Source of the DNA: Candidatus Magasanikiibacteriota bacterium
Lineage (GTDB): Bacteria > Patescibacteriota > Patescibacteriia > Magasanikbacterales > UBA922
DNA length: 35,688 nucleotides
Assembly (NCBI GenBank): GCA_018661775.1
Contig: JABJHO010000029.1
Span: 1-35,688 of the forward strand
Direction: 5' to 3'
Shown: one piece after another, positions 18,477-27,357 of the stretch
Layout: every line of letters starts with the position of its first letter
Position numbering within the stretch: position 1 is the first letter of the stretch
Program-made: the position numbers and the translations under genes
Notes under the pieces: model-generated
What the model was told of the DNA's origin: nothing
The model's database searches: none
Seen by the model: the letters and a program-made list of their open reading frames with translations, nothing else

Positions 18477-18875
18477 ATGCCAAAAAAGAAAAAACACACC
18501 ATATTGATTGTTGAGGATCACGATGCATTGCAAGATATTCTACACACCAAGTTTACAGAAGAAGGGTTTGATGTGGTAAGTGCAACAGATGGACAAGAAG
18601 CGCTCACAAAAGCTATGGAGCATCACCCGGACATGATAATCCTGGACTTGCTTATGCCAAAAATTGATGGACGACAGGTGTTGCAAAAATTACGTGCAGA
18701 CAGTTGGGGTAAATTGGTGCCGGTAATCGTGTATACCAATGTTTCTGAAGCAGAAGGGGTTGATGAAGTGTACAGGAATCAGTCATATGATTATATGGTA
18801 AAAGCGAACCATTCACTTGCAGATGTGGTGACACGGGTTCGGCAGCGATTAGCGATGCGTGGTTTGGCTGGGTAA
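18477..18875 (+). CDS. stand-alone response regulator receiver domain (CheY-like)
   Basis: ILIVEDHDALQDIL, MIILDLLMPKIDGRQVLQKLR and VIVYTN motifs; no output domain. Confidence 0.93.
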   Translation: MPKKKKHTILIVEDHDALQDILHTKFTEEGFDVVSATDGQEALTKAMEHHPDMIILDLLMPKIDGRQVLQKLRADSWGKLVPVIVYTNVSEAEGVDEVYRNQSYDYMVKANHSLADVVTRVRQRLAMRGLAG

Positions 18876-18902
18876 CATGGTTTTGTTTGAGAATCTGACA
18901 TA

Positions 18903-18931
18903 TTGTCTTTTTTTTGTATTTATGATACAAT
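18903..18931 (+). promoter_or_regulatory. sigma70-type promoter
   Basis: TTGTCT-N17-TACAAT upstream of 18953. Confidence 0.5.
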
Positions 18932-18952
18932 CTTTCCAAATGATATATACAT

Positions 18953-19369
18953 ATGAAATTTAAACAATACTCTTTCTTTTCTCGGGTTTTTCGACATTTT
19001 TATGCTATGCCATTTATTTACTCCATGATTATCCCGATTGTTATTTTGGATGTATTTTTAGAGGTATATCATAGATTTGCTTTTCCGCTCTATGGTTTGC
19101 GGTATGTTAGGCGTGCTCGGTATATTGCAATAGATCGTCACAAACTATCTTATCTTAATGTGTTTGAAAAAATACATTGTATGTATTGTGGATATGTAAA
19201 CGGCTTACTTGCATATGCTGTGGTTGTGGCTGGTGAAACAGAAAAATATTGGTGTGGCATTCAACACAAGAAGAAATCAGGTTTTACACAACATGCATTT
19301 AGTGAAGACTTGCTTCCTTATGGCGATAAAAAAGCATTCGACAAATTTGTAAAAAAACAGGTCAAATAA
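18953..19369 (+). CDS. conserved hypothetical membrane-associated protein
   Basis: One TM segment followed by a Cys-containing motif IHCMYCGYVNGLLAYAVVVAGETEKYWCGIQH; own promoter and terminator. Confidence 0.75.
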   Translation: MKFKQYSFFSRVFRHFYAMPFIYSMIIPIVILDVFLEVYHRFAFPLYGLRYVRRARYIAIDRHKLSYLNVFEKIHCMYCGYVNGLLAYAVVVAGETEKYWCGIQHKKKSGFTQHAFSEDLLPYGDKKAFDKFVKKQVK

Positions 19370-19380
19370 AGCCTGTTTTT
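19351..19380 (+). terminator. rho-independent terminator overlapping the stop codon of 18953..19369
   Basis: AAAAACAGG-TCAAATAAAG-CCTGTTTTT. Confidence 0.8.
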
Positions 19381-19450
19381 GGATATGCTTGTTTTTGGTG
19401 TATTTCCTTGCTAGAATCAAAAGGTATGTAGAATAATATACTTACTAATT

Positions 19451-20578
19451 ATGGAACCGCTTGCAGCAAAAATACGCCCACAACATTTAGATGAATTTAT
19501 TGGTCAACCGCACTTGGTTGGCAAAGGAAAACCACTTCGTGTTGCCACAGAAAATGGGCACATGTTTTCTTGTATTTTTTGGGGACCACCAGGGGTGGGG
19601 AAGACAACACTTGCAAAAATATATGCCAACGGACTTTCGGCAATTCTTTATGAATTATCTGCGGTTTCGGCAAAAAAATCAGATATTACAAAAATAGTAA
19701 CAGCAGAAGAAGAGAAACAGAAGGTGGTATTTTTGGACGAAATTCACAGATTTAATAAAGCGCAACAAGATTATTTACTACCGTTTGTGGAAAGCGGTGA
19801 GATTGTATTGATTGGTGCAACCACAGAAAACCCGAGTTTTGAGGTGATCTCTGCATTGCTTTCGCGGTGTCGTGTATTTGTTTTATGTGAGCATACAGAT
19901 GAGGACATGAAGAAGATAGTTGATCGAACCGGATTTTTGCTTGAGAACGATGCGAAAGAGTGGGTGGTACAAATGGCAAAAGGTGACGCTCGGCAAGCAA
20001 TTACTCTGCTTGAGCAAACACAAGAATTGTATGGGAGTATAACTATTACAACACTTAAAGATGCCTTGCAGTCAACGCATTTGCGATATGATAAAAAAGG
20101 TGAAGAACACTATAACACTATAAGTGCATTTATAAAAAGCATGCGCGCAAGCCAGCCTGACGCAGCGGTGTATTATTTGGCACGAATGCTTGAGGCGGGC
20201 GAAGACCCAAAGTTTATTGCCAGAAGAATGGTTGTTTTTGCAAGCGAAGACATTGGTTTGGCGCAACCCACAGCACTTGTGGTAGCAAACGATGTGTTTC
20301 GTGCGGTAGAGACTATTGGGCTTCCGGAATGTGCTATTAATCTGTCTCATGGTGTAGCCTATTTATCTCAGTGTAAAAAAGATAGGAGTAGCTACAATGC
20401 ATTGCGAAGCGCGCAAACAGATGTAAAAAAATACGGAAATCTTCAAATCCCACTAAAACTCAGAAATCCACAGACAAAACTTATGGAAGATATTGGATAT
20501 GGCAAAGGATACACGCAATACACAAAAGAAAGTTATTTACCAGAGAAGTTGCAAAAAAAGCGGTATTTTGACGGGTGA
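19451..20578 (+). CDS. rarA: replication-associated recombination protein RarA/MgsA (AAA+ ATPase)
   Basis: PLAAKIRPQHLDEFIGQPHLVG, FWGPPGVGKTTLAKI, VVFLDEIHRFNKAQQDYLLPFVE, LIGATTENPSFEV. Confidence 0.95.
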   Translation: MEPLAAKIRPQHLDEFIGQPHLVGKGKPLRVATENGHMFSCIFWGPPGVGKTTLAKIYANGLSAILYELSAVSAKKSDITKIVTAEEEKQKVVFLDEIHRFNKAQQDYLLPFVESGEIVLIGATTENPSFEVISALLSRCRVFVLCEHTDEDMKKIVDRTGFLLENDAKEWVVQMAKGDARQAITLLEQTQELYGSITITTLKDALQSTHLRYDKKGEEHYNTISAFIKSMRASQPDAAVYYLARMLEAGEDPKFIARRMVVFASEDIGLAQPTALVVANDVFRAVETIGLPECAINLSHGVAYLSQCKKDRSSYNALRSAQTDVKKYGNLQIPLKLRNPQTKLMEDIGYGKGYTQYTKESYLPEKLQKKRYFDG

Positions 20579-20908
20579 ATACTTCAAGAGTGAGTATACC
20601 ATTTATTTTTTCAGATATTTTTAACCCGTTGCGCATAGTTGTGAAAAGGAGGTTTACGAACAAAAAATGATCCAGAAATGTGTTATGTATGCTTTAATTC
20701 TGTAAAGAGTATGAACACTGCCATAATAGACCAATAATATACAATTACCTACATTTGATTGGTAGACGTAAACGTCATTACAAAAAGGAATACTATTGCT
20801 CCCAAAAAAAGACGCCAGAATCTCATGCATACCCCCAAAGAAGAAAAAGAACGATACAAGCCGTATTCTGCCAATTATTTGTGGTTTCGTCTATTTTTTA
20901 TAATTAAA

Positions 20909-20937
20909 TTGAAAATCTTGAGATTCCATGCTATAGT
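20909..20937 (+). promoter_or_regulatory. sigma70-type promoter of asnS
   Basis: TTGAAA-N17-TATAGT, 18 nt before the ATG. Confidence 0.65.
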
Positions 20938-20955
20938 TTTATCATTATAATAAAC

Positions 20956-22254
20956 ATGTATATGCAACAATATATCAAAGATATTGTCAAATTTGTAGAC
21001 AAAGAAGTGACTATTAAAGGCTGGGTGCATAATATGCGTTCTTCTGGCTCAATCGCGTTTCTAGAGATTCGTGACGGAAGTGGGTTTATTCAAGCCATTG
21101 TGTCAAAAAATGAAGTCGAAGAAGGTGTGTGGGAGGCTGTTCAAAAACTCACTCAAGAAAGCGCAATTGAGGTGTTGGGTAACGTGAGTGCTCACCCAAA
21201 AAAAGAGGGTGAATATGAAGTGCAGGTGGTGAGTCTTTCTGTTGTTCAGATAGCAGAAGAATACCCGATTGCAAAAAAGGAGCATGGACCAGATTTTTTA
21301 CTCGACAACAGGCATTTGTGGTTGCGTAGCAAAAAGCAGTGGGCGATTCAAAGAATTCGGGATGTGATTATTTCTTCAACGTACAGCTTTTTTCAAGAAC
21401 GTGGATTTACCAAAATTGATACGCCAATTTTTACACCAAATGCATGCGAAGGTGCAACCGAATTATTTTCTATAGAATATTTTGATGAAGGAAGTGTGTA
21501 TTTAACACAATCCGGACAGTTATATTTAGAAGCCGCCATTATGTCTGTTGGGAAAGCATTTGATTTTGGCCCAGTGTTTCGCGCGGAAAAAAGTAAAACA
21601 CGAAAACATCTTACCGAATTTTGGATGATGAATGCAGAAATGGCTTTTGCAGAACACACAGAAAATATGGATGTACAAGAAAAACTCGTGCAATATATTG
21701 TGGCGTCATGTCTAGAAAAATGCCCAAAAGAATTTAGTATATTAGAAAGAGATATTGCACCACTTCAGGCCATTGCGCAACCATTTTCTAGGTTAACGTA
21801 TCCCGAAGCGGTAGAAAAATTACAAAAACTTGGCTCAAATATTACATTTGGTGATGACCTTGGTGCAGAAGATGAGGAATTACTTACAAAAGATTCAGTC
21901 GTACCAATATTTATTCACAAATGGCCAAAATCCATGAAGCCGTTTTATATGAAGCAAGACCCAGAAAATTCAGAGCTAGTACTTAATAATGATCTTATTG
22001 GAATAGAAAATGCCGGAGAATTAATTGGCGGTTCACAAAGAGAGGATAATTATGATGCGCTTGTAGAAGAAATTAAAAAAGATGGATTAGAAGGCCCAGA
22101 ATATGAGTGGTATTTGGATTTGCGCAAATATGGCTCGGTGCCACATTCTGGTTTTGGATTGGGATTAGAACGAATGGTTCGTTGGGTAAGCGGTGCGCAA
22201 CATATTCGCGAAACCATTCCATTTCCACGAATGATTAATCGCGTAAAACCATAG
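20956..22254 (+). CDS. asnS: asparaginyl-tRNA synthetase
   Basis: OB-fold IKGWVHNMRSSGSIAFLEIRDGSGFIQAI; class II motifs FGPVFRAEKSKTRKHLTEFWMMNAEMAFA and GFGLGLERMVRWVSG. Confidence 0.94.
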   Translation: MYMQQYIKDIVKFVDKEVTIKGWVHNMRSSGSIAFLEIRDGSGFIQAIVSKNEVEEGVWEAVQKLTQESAIEVLGNVSAHPKKEGEYEVQVVSLSVVQIAEEYPIAKKEHGPDFLLDNRHLWLRSKKQWAIQRIRDVIISSTYSFFQERGFTKIDTPIFTPNACEGATELFSIEYFDEGSVYLTQSGQLYLEAAIMSVGKAFDFGPVFRAEKSKTRKHLTEFWMMNAEMAFAEHTENMDVQEKLVQYIVASCLEKCPKEFSILERDIAPLQAIAQPFSRLTYPEAVEKLQKLGSNITFGDDLGAEDEELLTKDSVVPIFIHKWPKSMKPFYMKQDPENSELVLNNDLIGIENAGELIGGSQREDNYDALVEEIKKDGLEGPEYEWYLDLRKYGSVPHSGFGLGLERMVRWVSGAQHIRETIPFPRMINRVKP

Positions 22255-22256
22255 GT

Positions 22257-23252
22257 ATGGGAAAAAAGAATAAACAAAAGAAGCGGAAAAATTTACCAAA
22301 GGAATTGCCGGAAAAGTTTGTAGAAAGACTCACAAATATTGTGGGTTCTTCTACTTTAACTCGTGTCATGAAAACGTTTGTAGATAAACCAACCACGTTT
22401 CGAGTAAACACGATTAAAGCGAAAAAGAAAGAAGTGGACACAGCACTAAAAGAGCAAAATTATAAAACAAAATATGTTTCTTGGTACGATCATGCCTATA
22501 TTTTACAAAATCAAACCAAGCGCGGGCTTACTGAATTAGACATATATAAAGAAGGAAAAATATATATTCAAAGTTTGGCAAGTATGGTTCCGCCGCTTAT
22601 TCTTGACCCAAAACCAGGAGAAAGAGTGCTCGATCTTACCGCGGCTCCGGGAAGTAAAACCAGTCAAATTGCGTCGCTTATGGAAAAGCGTGGAGAATTG
22701 GTAGCAAATGAATTAAACAAAGTTCGGTTTTTTCGTTTACAGCACAATATGCAGCACCTGGGCGTATTAGACCCACAAGATGATTGGGATTTTACTTTGC
22801 GCATGGAAGATGGCTCGGCACTGTGCAAAGAATATGAGCAATATTTTGATAAAATTTTGGTTGACGCGCCATGCAGCGGAGAAGCACGATTTATACAGGG
22901 CTATCCAAAGAGTTATGGTTTTTGGTCCGAGCATAAAATAAAACAAGTTGCATACAGGCAACATAAGTTACTCATGGCTTCCTGGTTTGCACTCAAACCA
23001 GGCGGTGTTTTGGTGTATTCAACGTGCACTATGGCGCCAGAAGAAAATGAAGCAAGAATAAGCAAGCTTATTGAGCGGTTTGGCGAAGAAGTAAAAGTGG
23101 AAAAAATAGAATTGCCAAACGTTGCTAGTATTACACCAATTCTAGAATGGAAAGGAAAAACATATCACAAAGACGTGGCAAAAACATTTCGCATGCTTCC
23201 GACACAGGAGGTAGAAGGGTTTTATGTGGCACGGTTGCGGAAAGTTACGTGA
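22257..23252 (+). CDS. NOL1/NOP2/Sun family RNA (cytosine-5) methyltransferase
   Basis: VLDLTAAPGSKTSQIA, LVDAPCSGEARF and VLVYSTCTMAPEENEA; both catalytic Cys motifs present. Confidence 0.92.
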   Translation: MGKKNKQKKRKNLPKELPEKFVERLTNIVGSSTLTRVMKTFVDKPTTFRVNTIKAKKKEVDTALKEQNYKTKYVSWYDHAYILQNQTKRGLTELDIYKEGKIYIQSLASMVPPLILDPKPGERVLDLTAAPGSKTSQIASLMEKRGELVANELNKVRFFRLQHNMQHLGVLDPQDDWDFTLRMEDGSALCKEYEQYFDKILVDAPCSGEARFIQGYPKSYGFWSEHKIKQVAYRQHKLLMASWFALKPGGVLVYSTCTMAPEENEARISKLIERFGEEVKVEKIELPNVASITPILEWKGKTYHKDVAKTFRMLPTQEVEGFYVARLRKVT

Positions 23253-23334
23253 TGATTTTTTGTATAAATAAAAACCCCTCAAAAACGGAGTAAAAAGTGG
23301 ACCTTAAGTAGTTTTATTTAAGAGTATTCATTTC

Positions 23335-23363
23335 TTGACAATACATACTAATATGTGTATAGT
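23335..23363 (+). promoter_or_regulatory. strong sigma70-type promoter
   Basis: TTGACA-N17-TATAGT upstream of the ORF at 23406. Confidence 0.8.
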
Positions 23364-23405
23364 AAAAACAGTAACATAAGCACATTAACAACAAAGGAGA
23401 GTGGT

Positions 23406-23753
23406 ATGACTAATGACCGTTTTGCGCGATTTATTGGAGGTAGTGTTAAACTAGTGTCCCATTTAAATGATATAGCATATGGAGTGTGTGCAGGTATTGA
23501 ATTAGATGATTACTTTTGTTATGTTTTTGTAGAACATTGGAGCGCTTCTCCAAATTCTACTGTTCCTGTAACGCCCGATGAAAGAATATACAAGATATTG
23601 AAAAGCCCAATTCGCTATCTAGAGTCAAGTGTGATTATTATGGAAAGTAGTTCAAAACTAGAAATTCTACGCCCTAGTTTTAGTGTTGGTGGTTTATATA
23701 TAGAAAGAGTTGAGCACGAGAGTAATAGTGGATCTTTTAACACACAGATATAA
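23406..23753 (+). CDS. hypothetical protein (115 aa), monocistronic
   Basis: SD AAAGGAGA upstream of the ATG at 23406, strong promoter and intrinsic terminator. Confidence 0.75.
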   Translation: MTNDRFARFIGGSVKLVSHLNDIAYGVCAGIELDDYFCYVFVEHWSASPNSTVPVTPDERIYKILKSPIRYLESSVIIMESSSKLEILRPSFSVGGLYIERVEHESNSGSFNTQI

Positions 23754-23759
23754 TTTGGC

Positions 23760-23790
23760 ACCCTCTTTTAATTTATTTGAGGGTTTTTTT
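23760..23790 (+). terminator. rho-independent terminator
   Basis: ACCCTC...GAGGGT followed by T7. Confidence 0.75.
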
Positions 23791-25543
23791 ATTCTTTTAA
23801 ATATCCACCACTTTGTTTTTTCCACATTGCAGCGTATACACCTTTTTGCTTTAGTAGTGTTTTGTGATTGCCGTCTTCTATTACCCCTCCTTTGTCTAAT
23901 ACAATAATCCTATCCATTGTCATCAGCGTAGAGAGTCTGTGCGCAACGGCGATAACTGTTCTGTCTCTCATGAGTTTTTTGAGTGCATCTTGGATAAATA
24001 CCTCACTTTCTGAATCAAGTGCGCTTGTGGCTTCATCTAGTACGAGTATGGGAGAGTTTTTGAGTATTGCGCGGGCAATGGTAATGCGCTGTTTTTGCCC
24101 ACCGCTAAGCATAACACCTCGCTCACCAACGCGTGTATTATATTGTTGCGGCATTTGTGTAATAAATTCATGCGCATGAGCTGTGATAGAGGCAGCTTCT
24201 ACCTCTTTTCTAGTAACAGAAAGTCCGTAAGAAATATTATCAAATATTGATCGATTGAAAAGTTGTGAATCTTGTGTAACAGTAGAAATATTGGCACGCA
24301 AGCTCTTTTGTGTGATACGCGCTATATTTTGTTCGTCTATTGTGATTTTACCGTCTTCTAGCTCATACAGCCGTAGGAGGAGTTTTATGAGTGTTGTTTT
24401 GCCGGCACCACTACGACCAACAATACCAATTTTTTGTTTTGAAGGGATGTGGAGGTGGAGGTGAGAGAAAATTTGCTGTGTATTGTAGAGGAAGGATATG
24501 TCTGAAAAGTGTATGTCTCCCAGAGTTACTTTTAGTGGTTTTGCATATTTTTTGTCTACAATGTCATGGGGTTTGAGAAGCGTACCAAGCCCTTCTTCGA
24601 GTTGACCATACTGGTCAAAGAAGTTATCAATTGTGGCAGTAATGTGCGCTATGCTTGACTGTAGCACCTCCCCAAGAGCCAAGAACATAACAATATCTCC
24701 AACGGTAATTAATCCTTTTTTCCAAAACATGATTGAGGTGAAAAAAATAACCGCAATAAGTATGAATTTAAGAATGTTATTAATTAAGGTGATTGTTGCT
24801 TTATAGGAGTAGAGTGCAACACCCGTCTCCTTGCGTTCATTGCTTTTTTGAACAATTCTTTTTAACTCTTGCTGTTCTTTGGAAAATATTTTAACTAGGT
24901 TGATATTGGAAATAACATCCACAACTTCTCCGGTAAATGATGATTTGGTTGCGGCGTGGTGCCTTGATAGTGTTTTAATTCTTTTGAGCAGATGAATGTT
25001 TATGGGTAAAAAAACAAGTATCCATCCTGCCATAATAAGGGCTAGACCAATATTTGTAATTGCCGCAAGAACGAGTGTGGTGGTGAGTTTTATTCCAATT
25101 GGGAGAAAGGCATTTCCAACTTGAAACACGATGTGTACCGAGCTGTCTGCGGTGTTTATTTTATTTGCAAGCGCACCGGAGTAATGTTTGCTGAAGTAGG
25201 CATTTGAATGTTTTGCGATGTGTTTGTGGAGTGTTGTGCGCATGTCATGTCCCATTTTGGCACGGACATCGGTATTTATTACTTCTTTGATCCACAAAAA
25301 TAAAAAGGAAAATAGGTAGAGACCAAGGTATGCAGTTATAAACCACCATAAATTTTCTAGGTCACGCGCCTCTTCTGTGGTATACGTAATAATATCTACA
25401 ATTTTTTTCATGACGTATGGGAGTATACTACTGCTGAGTGTTGCGAGTATAATACATCCCACAGAAGCAAGCATAAGCTTCCATTGTTTTTTACTAATTC
25501 GTAGTGCAAAGATGAACGGGTTGTTGTTGTATATCTGTTTCAT
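23789..25543 (-). CDS. ABC transporter, fused permease-ATPase (MsbA/MdlB-like exporter)
   Basis: TM region then IGIVGRSGAGKTTLIKLLLRLY, MLSGGQKQRITIARAIL and ILVLDEATSALDSESE. Start chosen at the internal MKQIYNNNP Met; the listed ORF begins at 25570. Confidence 0.93.
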   Translation of the reverse strand: MKQIYNNNPFIFALRISKKQWKLMLASVGCIILATLSSSILPYVMKKIVDIITYTTEEARDLENLWWFITAYLGLYLFSFLFLWIKEVINTDVRAKMGHDMRTTLHKHIAKHSNAYFSKHYSGALANKINTADSSVHIVFQVGNAFLPIGIKLTTTLVLAAITNIGLALIMAGWILVFLPINIHLLKRIKTLSRHHAATKSSFTGEVVDVISNINLVKIFSKEQQELKRIVQKSNERKETGVALYSYKATITLINNILKFILIAVIFFTSIMFWKKGLITVGDIVMFLALGEVLQSSIAHITATIDNFFDQYGQLEEGLGTLLKPHDIVDKKYAKPLKVTLGDIHFSDISFLYNTQQIFSHLHLHIPSKQKIGIVGRSGAGKTTLIKLLLRLYELEDGKITIDEQNIARITQKSLRANISTVTQDSQLFNRSIFDNISYGLSVTRKEVEAASITAHAHEFITQMPQQYNTRVGERGVMLSGGQKQRITIARAILKNSPILVLDEATSALDSESEVFIQDALKKLMRDRTVIAVAHRLSTLMTMDRIIVLDKGGVIEDGNHKTLLKQKGVYAAMWKKQSGGYLKE

Positions 25544-25674
25544 ATAGTTATAGTAACAATAGTATATCATATTTTTCAGCTAATTACTGCACCACGGCAC
25601 TCTTTGAAGTGTTGTGTATTTTGTATATCCTTGTTATACTATCTCATATTGATTCTAATTTTGAGTTTAATTAT

Positions 25675-26088
25675 ATGGCTGAAGAAAAAAAAGTATTACA
25701 CACCATGGATTTTTTTGACCCAGATTTTATTGCAGAAATAAAAGAGACTCTTTTGCAAGAAGAGCAAAAGATGCGAAAAGAGCTTTCTTCTTTTGCGCAT
25801 AGAAATCCAAAAACTTCCGTAGAGGAGTATAATGCAGATTTCCCTGATTATGGTGATGAAGATGACGACAATGCTCGAGAAGTTGCAGACTTTACAGTGA
25901 ACAAAACACTAGAAGTTACGTTAGAAAAAAATTTACGAGACGTGCAAGAGGCATTGAAGCGAATAGAAAACAATACATACGGTATTTGTAAATACACTGG
26001 TGAGCCAATAGAAAAAAAGCGTCTTCTTGCCAGACCAACATCAAGCTCTTCTGTTACAGCAAAAAAGGTACTAACAAACGAAGCGTAG
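25675..26088 (+). CDS. TraR/DksA-family protein with degenerate zinc finger
   Basis: NLRDVQEALKRIENNTYGICKYTGEPIEKKRLLARPTSSSSV matches the DksA C-terminal pattern but lacks the CxxC pairs. Confidence 0.8.
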   Translation: MAEEKKVLHTMDFFDPDFIAEIKETLLQEEQKMRKELSSFAHRNPKTSVEEYNADFPDYGDEDDDNAREVADFTVNKTLEVTLEKNLRDVQEALKRIENNTYGICKYTGEPIEKKRLLARPTSSSSVTAKKVLTNEA

Positions 26089-26111
26089 TGCAAAATACAG
26101 GTTATTATATC

Positions 26112-26140
26112 GAATGTCCCTTTTTGAGGGATATTCTTTA
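26112..26140 (+). terminator. rho-independent terminator
   Basis: GAATGTCCC-TTTTTGA-GGGATATTC then TTTATT. Confidence 0.65.
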
Positions 26141-26245
26141 TTATACACAGTATCTGAGCGGCCTCTTGACGTATTTCCATATTTTAGGTATACTAGTCCT
26201 GCTTACAAAGGCGATATACTTTAATTTCGCTTAATTAAGAGTAAT

Positions 26246-26521
26246 ATGTCAAGAAAATGCGATCTTCTAGGAACTGGTGTCACCACAGGAAACAACGTGA
26301 GCCATTCTAATAGAAAAACAAAGAAAATATGGCGCCCTAATCTTCAAAAGAAGAATATCTCTATTCCAGAGCTTGGAAAGACTATCTGTGTGACAATTTC
26401 ACAGAAAGCTATGCGAACTATTGATAAAAAAGGCGGAATTGCGGCTGTGCTTCGGCACATGCCAGATGAACAGCTTTCACTCACCCTTAGGCGAGTAAAA
26501 AAGCAATTATTTGTTAAATAA
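26246..26521 (+). CDS. rpmB: 50S ribosomal protein bL28
   Basis: [34 protein letters not shown] ... [10 protein letters not shown]. Confidence 0.94.
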   Translation: MSRKCDLLGTGVTTGNNVSHSNRKTKKIWRPNLQKKNISIPELGKTICVTISQKAMRTIDKKGGIAAVLRHMPDEQLSLTLRRVKKQLFVK

Positions 26522-26526
26522 TACGT

Positions 26527-26697
26527 ATGTCTCAAGATAATCTCGTAAAACTTGAGTCAGAGGGTACAGAGCAAGGAAAAGGAAAGGGGCACATCCTTTT
26601 TACCAAAAAGAATAAAAAGAAGCTCAAAGAACGCCTTAGACTTAAAAAATACAACCCACTTGCAAAAATGCATACGTGGTATAAAGAAACAAAATAA
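26527..26697 (+). CDS. rpmG: 50S ribosomal protein bL33 (cysteine-free type)
   Basis: 56-aa ORF absent from the supplied track: MSQDNLVKLESEGTEQGKGKGHILFTKKNKKKLKERLRLKKYNPLAKMHTWYKETK. The TKKNKKKLKERLxLKKYNPxAxxHTxYKETK pattern is bL33; it follows rpmB by 5 nt. Confidence 0.85.
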   Translation: MSQDNLVKLESEGTEQGKGKGHILFTKKNKKKLKERLRLKKYNPLAKMHTWYKETK

Positions 26698-26725
26698 CCT
26701 CTTAGTAACCCTAAGTGGTTTTTTG
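26697..26725 (+). terminator. rho-independent terminator after rpmG
   Basis: ACCTCTTAG-TAACC-CTAAGTGGT (one mismatch) then T run. Confidence 0.65.
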
Positions 26726-26758
26726 TTACTAAAAAACACCCAATCATGGGTATTTTTA

Positions 26759-26819
26759 TGGCGGACCGGACGGGGCTCGAGCCCGCAACTTTCCCGACTG
26801 TCTCAGTCGGGACACTCTA
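26759..26819 (-). pseudogene. 3'-partial duplicate of tRNA-Asp with replaced anticodon arm
   Basis: Shares CTAGAG...AAGTTGCGGGYTCGAGCCCCGTCCGGTCCGCCA and the downstream terminator with the tRNA-Asp at 26858-26934 (99-bp offset). Lacks the 5' acceptor strand; the anticodon arm is a 9-bp hairpin TCCCGACTG-AGA-CAGTCGGGA. Confidence 0.8.
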
Positions 26820-26857
26820 GGTGTTAACTAAAAAACACCCAATCATGGGTATTTTTA

Positions 26858-26934
26858 TGGCGGACCGGACGGGGCTCGAACCCGCAACTTCCGCCGTGAC
26901 AGGGCGGTGCTCTAGCCAATTGAACTACCGGTCC
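26858..26934 (-). tRNA. tRNA-Asp (anticodon GTC), 3' CCA encoded
   Basis: GGACCGG/CCGGTCC acceptor, CCGCC-CTGTCAC-GGCGG anticodon arm, GCGGG-TTCGAGC-CCCGT T-arm, GCCA. Confidence 0.94.
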
Positions 26935-26973
26935 GTAAATTTTTTTTAGCACTATGTGTTTTTTCTCTACAAC

Positions 26974-27002
26974 AGTATATCACAAGATTTTGTATGGATC
27001 AA
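26974..27002 (-). promoter_or_regulatory. sigma70-type promoter of tRNA-Asp
   Basis: Minus strand TTGATC-N17-TATACT. Confidence 0.6.
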
Positions 27003-27010
27003 GTAGTGTG

Positions 27011-27157
27011 CTACAATGATCCATACATAATCTCATGAAGAAGTTGGCCTGGAGTTTTTTCTTTTGCCATGCGCTTTATTCGCTTTGCATTTCTTTTCAA
27101 GCGAGCGACAAGCCTTCTTTGCTTCTCTATCTGGTTGTTCTTTTTTCTTCTCCCCAT
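27011..27157 (-). CDS. putative 48-aa highly basic small protein
   Basis: MGRRKKNNQIEKQRRLVARLKRNAKRIKRMAKEKTPGQLLHEIMYGSL; preceded by a consensus promoter on the same strand. Shorter than the ORF-track cut-off. Confidence 0.55.
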   Translation of the reverse strand: MGRRKKNNQIEKQRRLVARLKRNAKRIKRMAKEKTPGQLLHEIMYGSL

Positions 27158-27216
27158 AGAATGTGTTACTAATAAAAGCTGGAATAGTACAGAAAATTGT
27201 ATACTACAGTGTGAAT

Positions 27217-27245
27217 ATAATACTATAATCCAGAATATATGTCAA
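27217..27245 (-). promoter_or_regulatory. sigma70-type promoter of the 48-aa ORF
   Basis: Minus strand TTGACA-N17-TATTAT. Confidence 0.65.
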
Positions 27246-27357
27246 CTATTTTTTTTATTCTTGTGGATTATTTCTCAGAGTATGTCAGTGTTTCATTGTA
27301 AAATATTCTTTTTTTGTGCTGTGTATTGTGTGTGTTATTGTGGTGTAAATCTGTCAT

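Noticed and set aside
20665-20955. Short ORFs between rarA and asnS (including the 63-aa ORF at 20759 and a 12-aa ORF after AAAAGGAGG)
   Set aside because: The 63-aa ORF runs through the asnS promoter and its C-terminus is low-complexity; the 12-aa ORF has poor SD spacing. No convincing coding signal.
23868-24576. Plus-strand ORFs opposite the ABC exporter
   Set aside because: Antisense to Walker A/B and signature motifs of an obvious ABC transporter gene.
26759-26819. Second functional tRNA-Asp
   Set aside because: No 5' acceptor strand or D-arm, no anticodon loop (triloop hairpin instead); called a partial duplicate.
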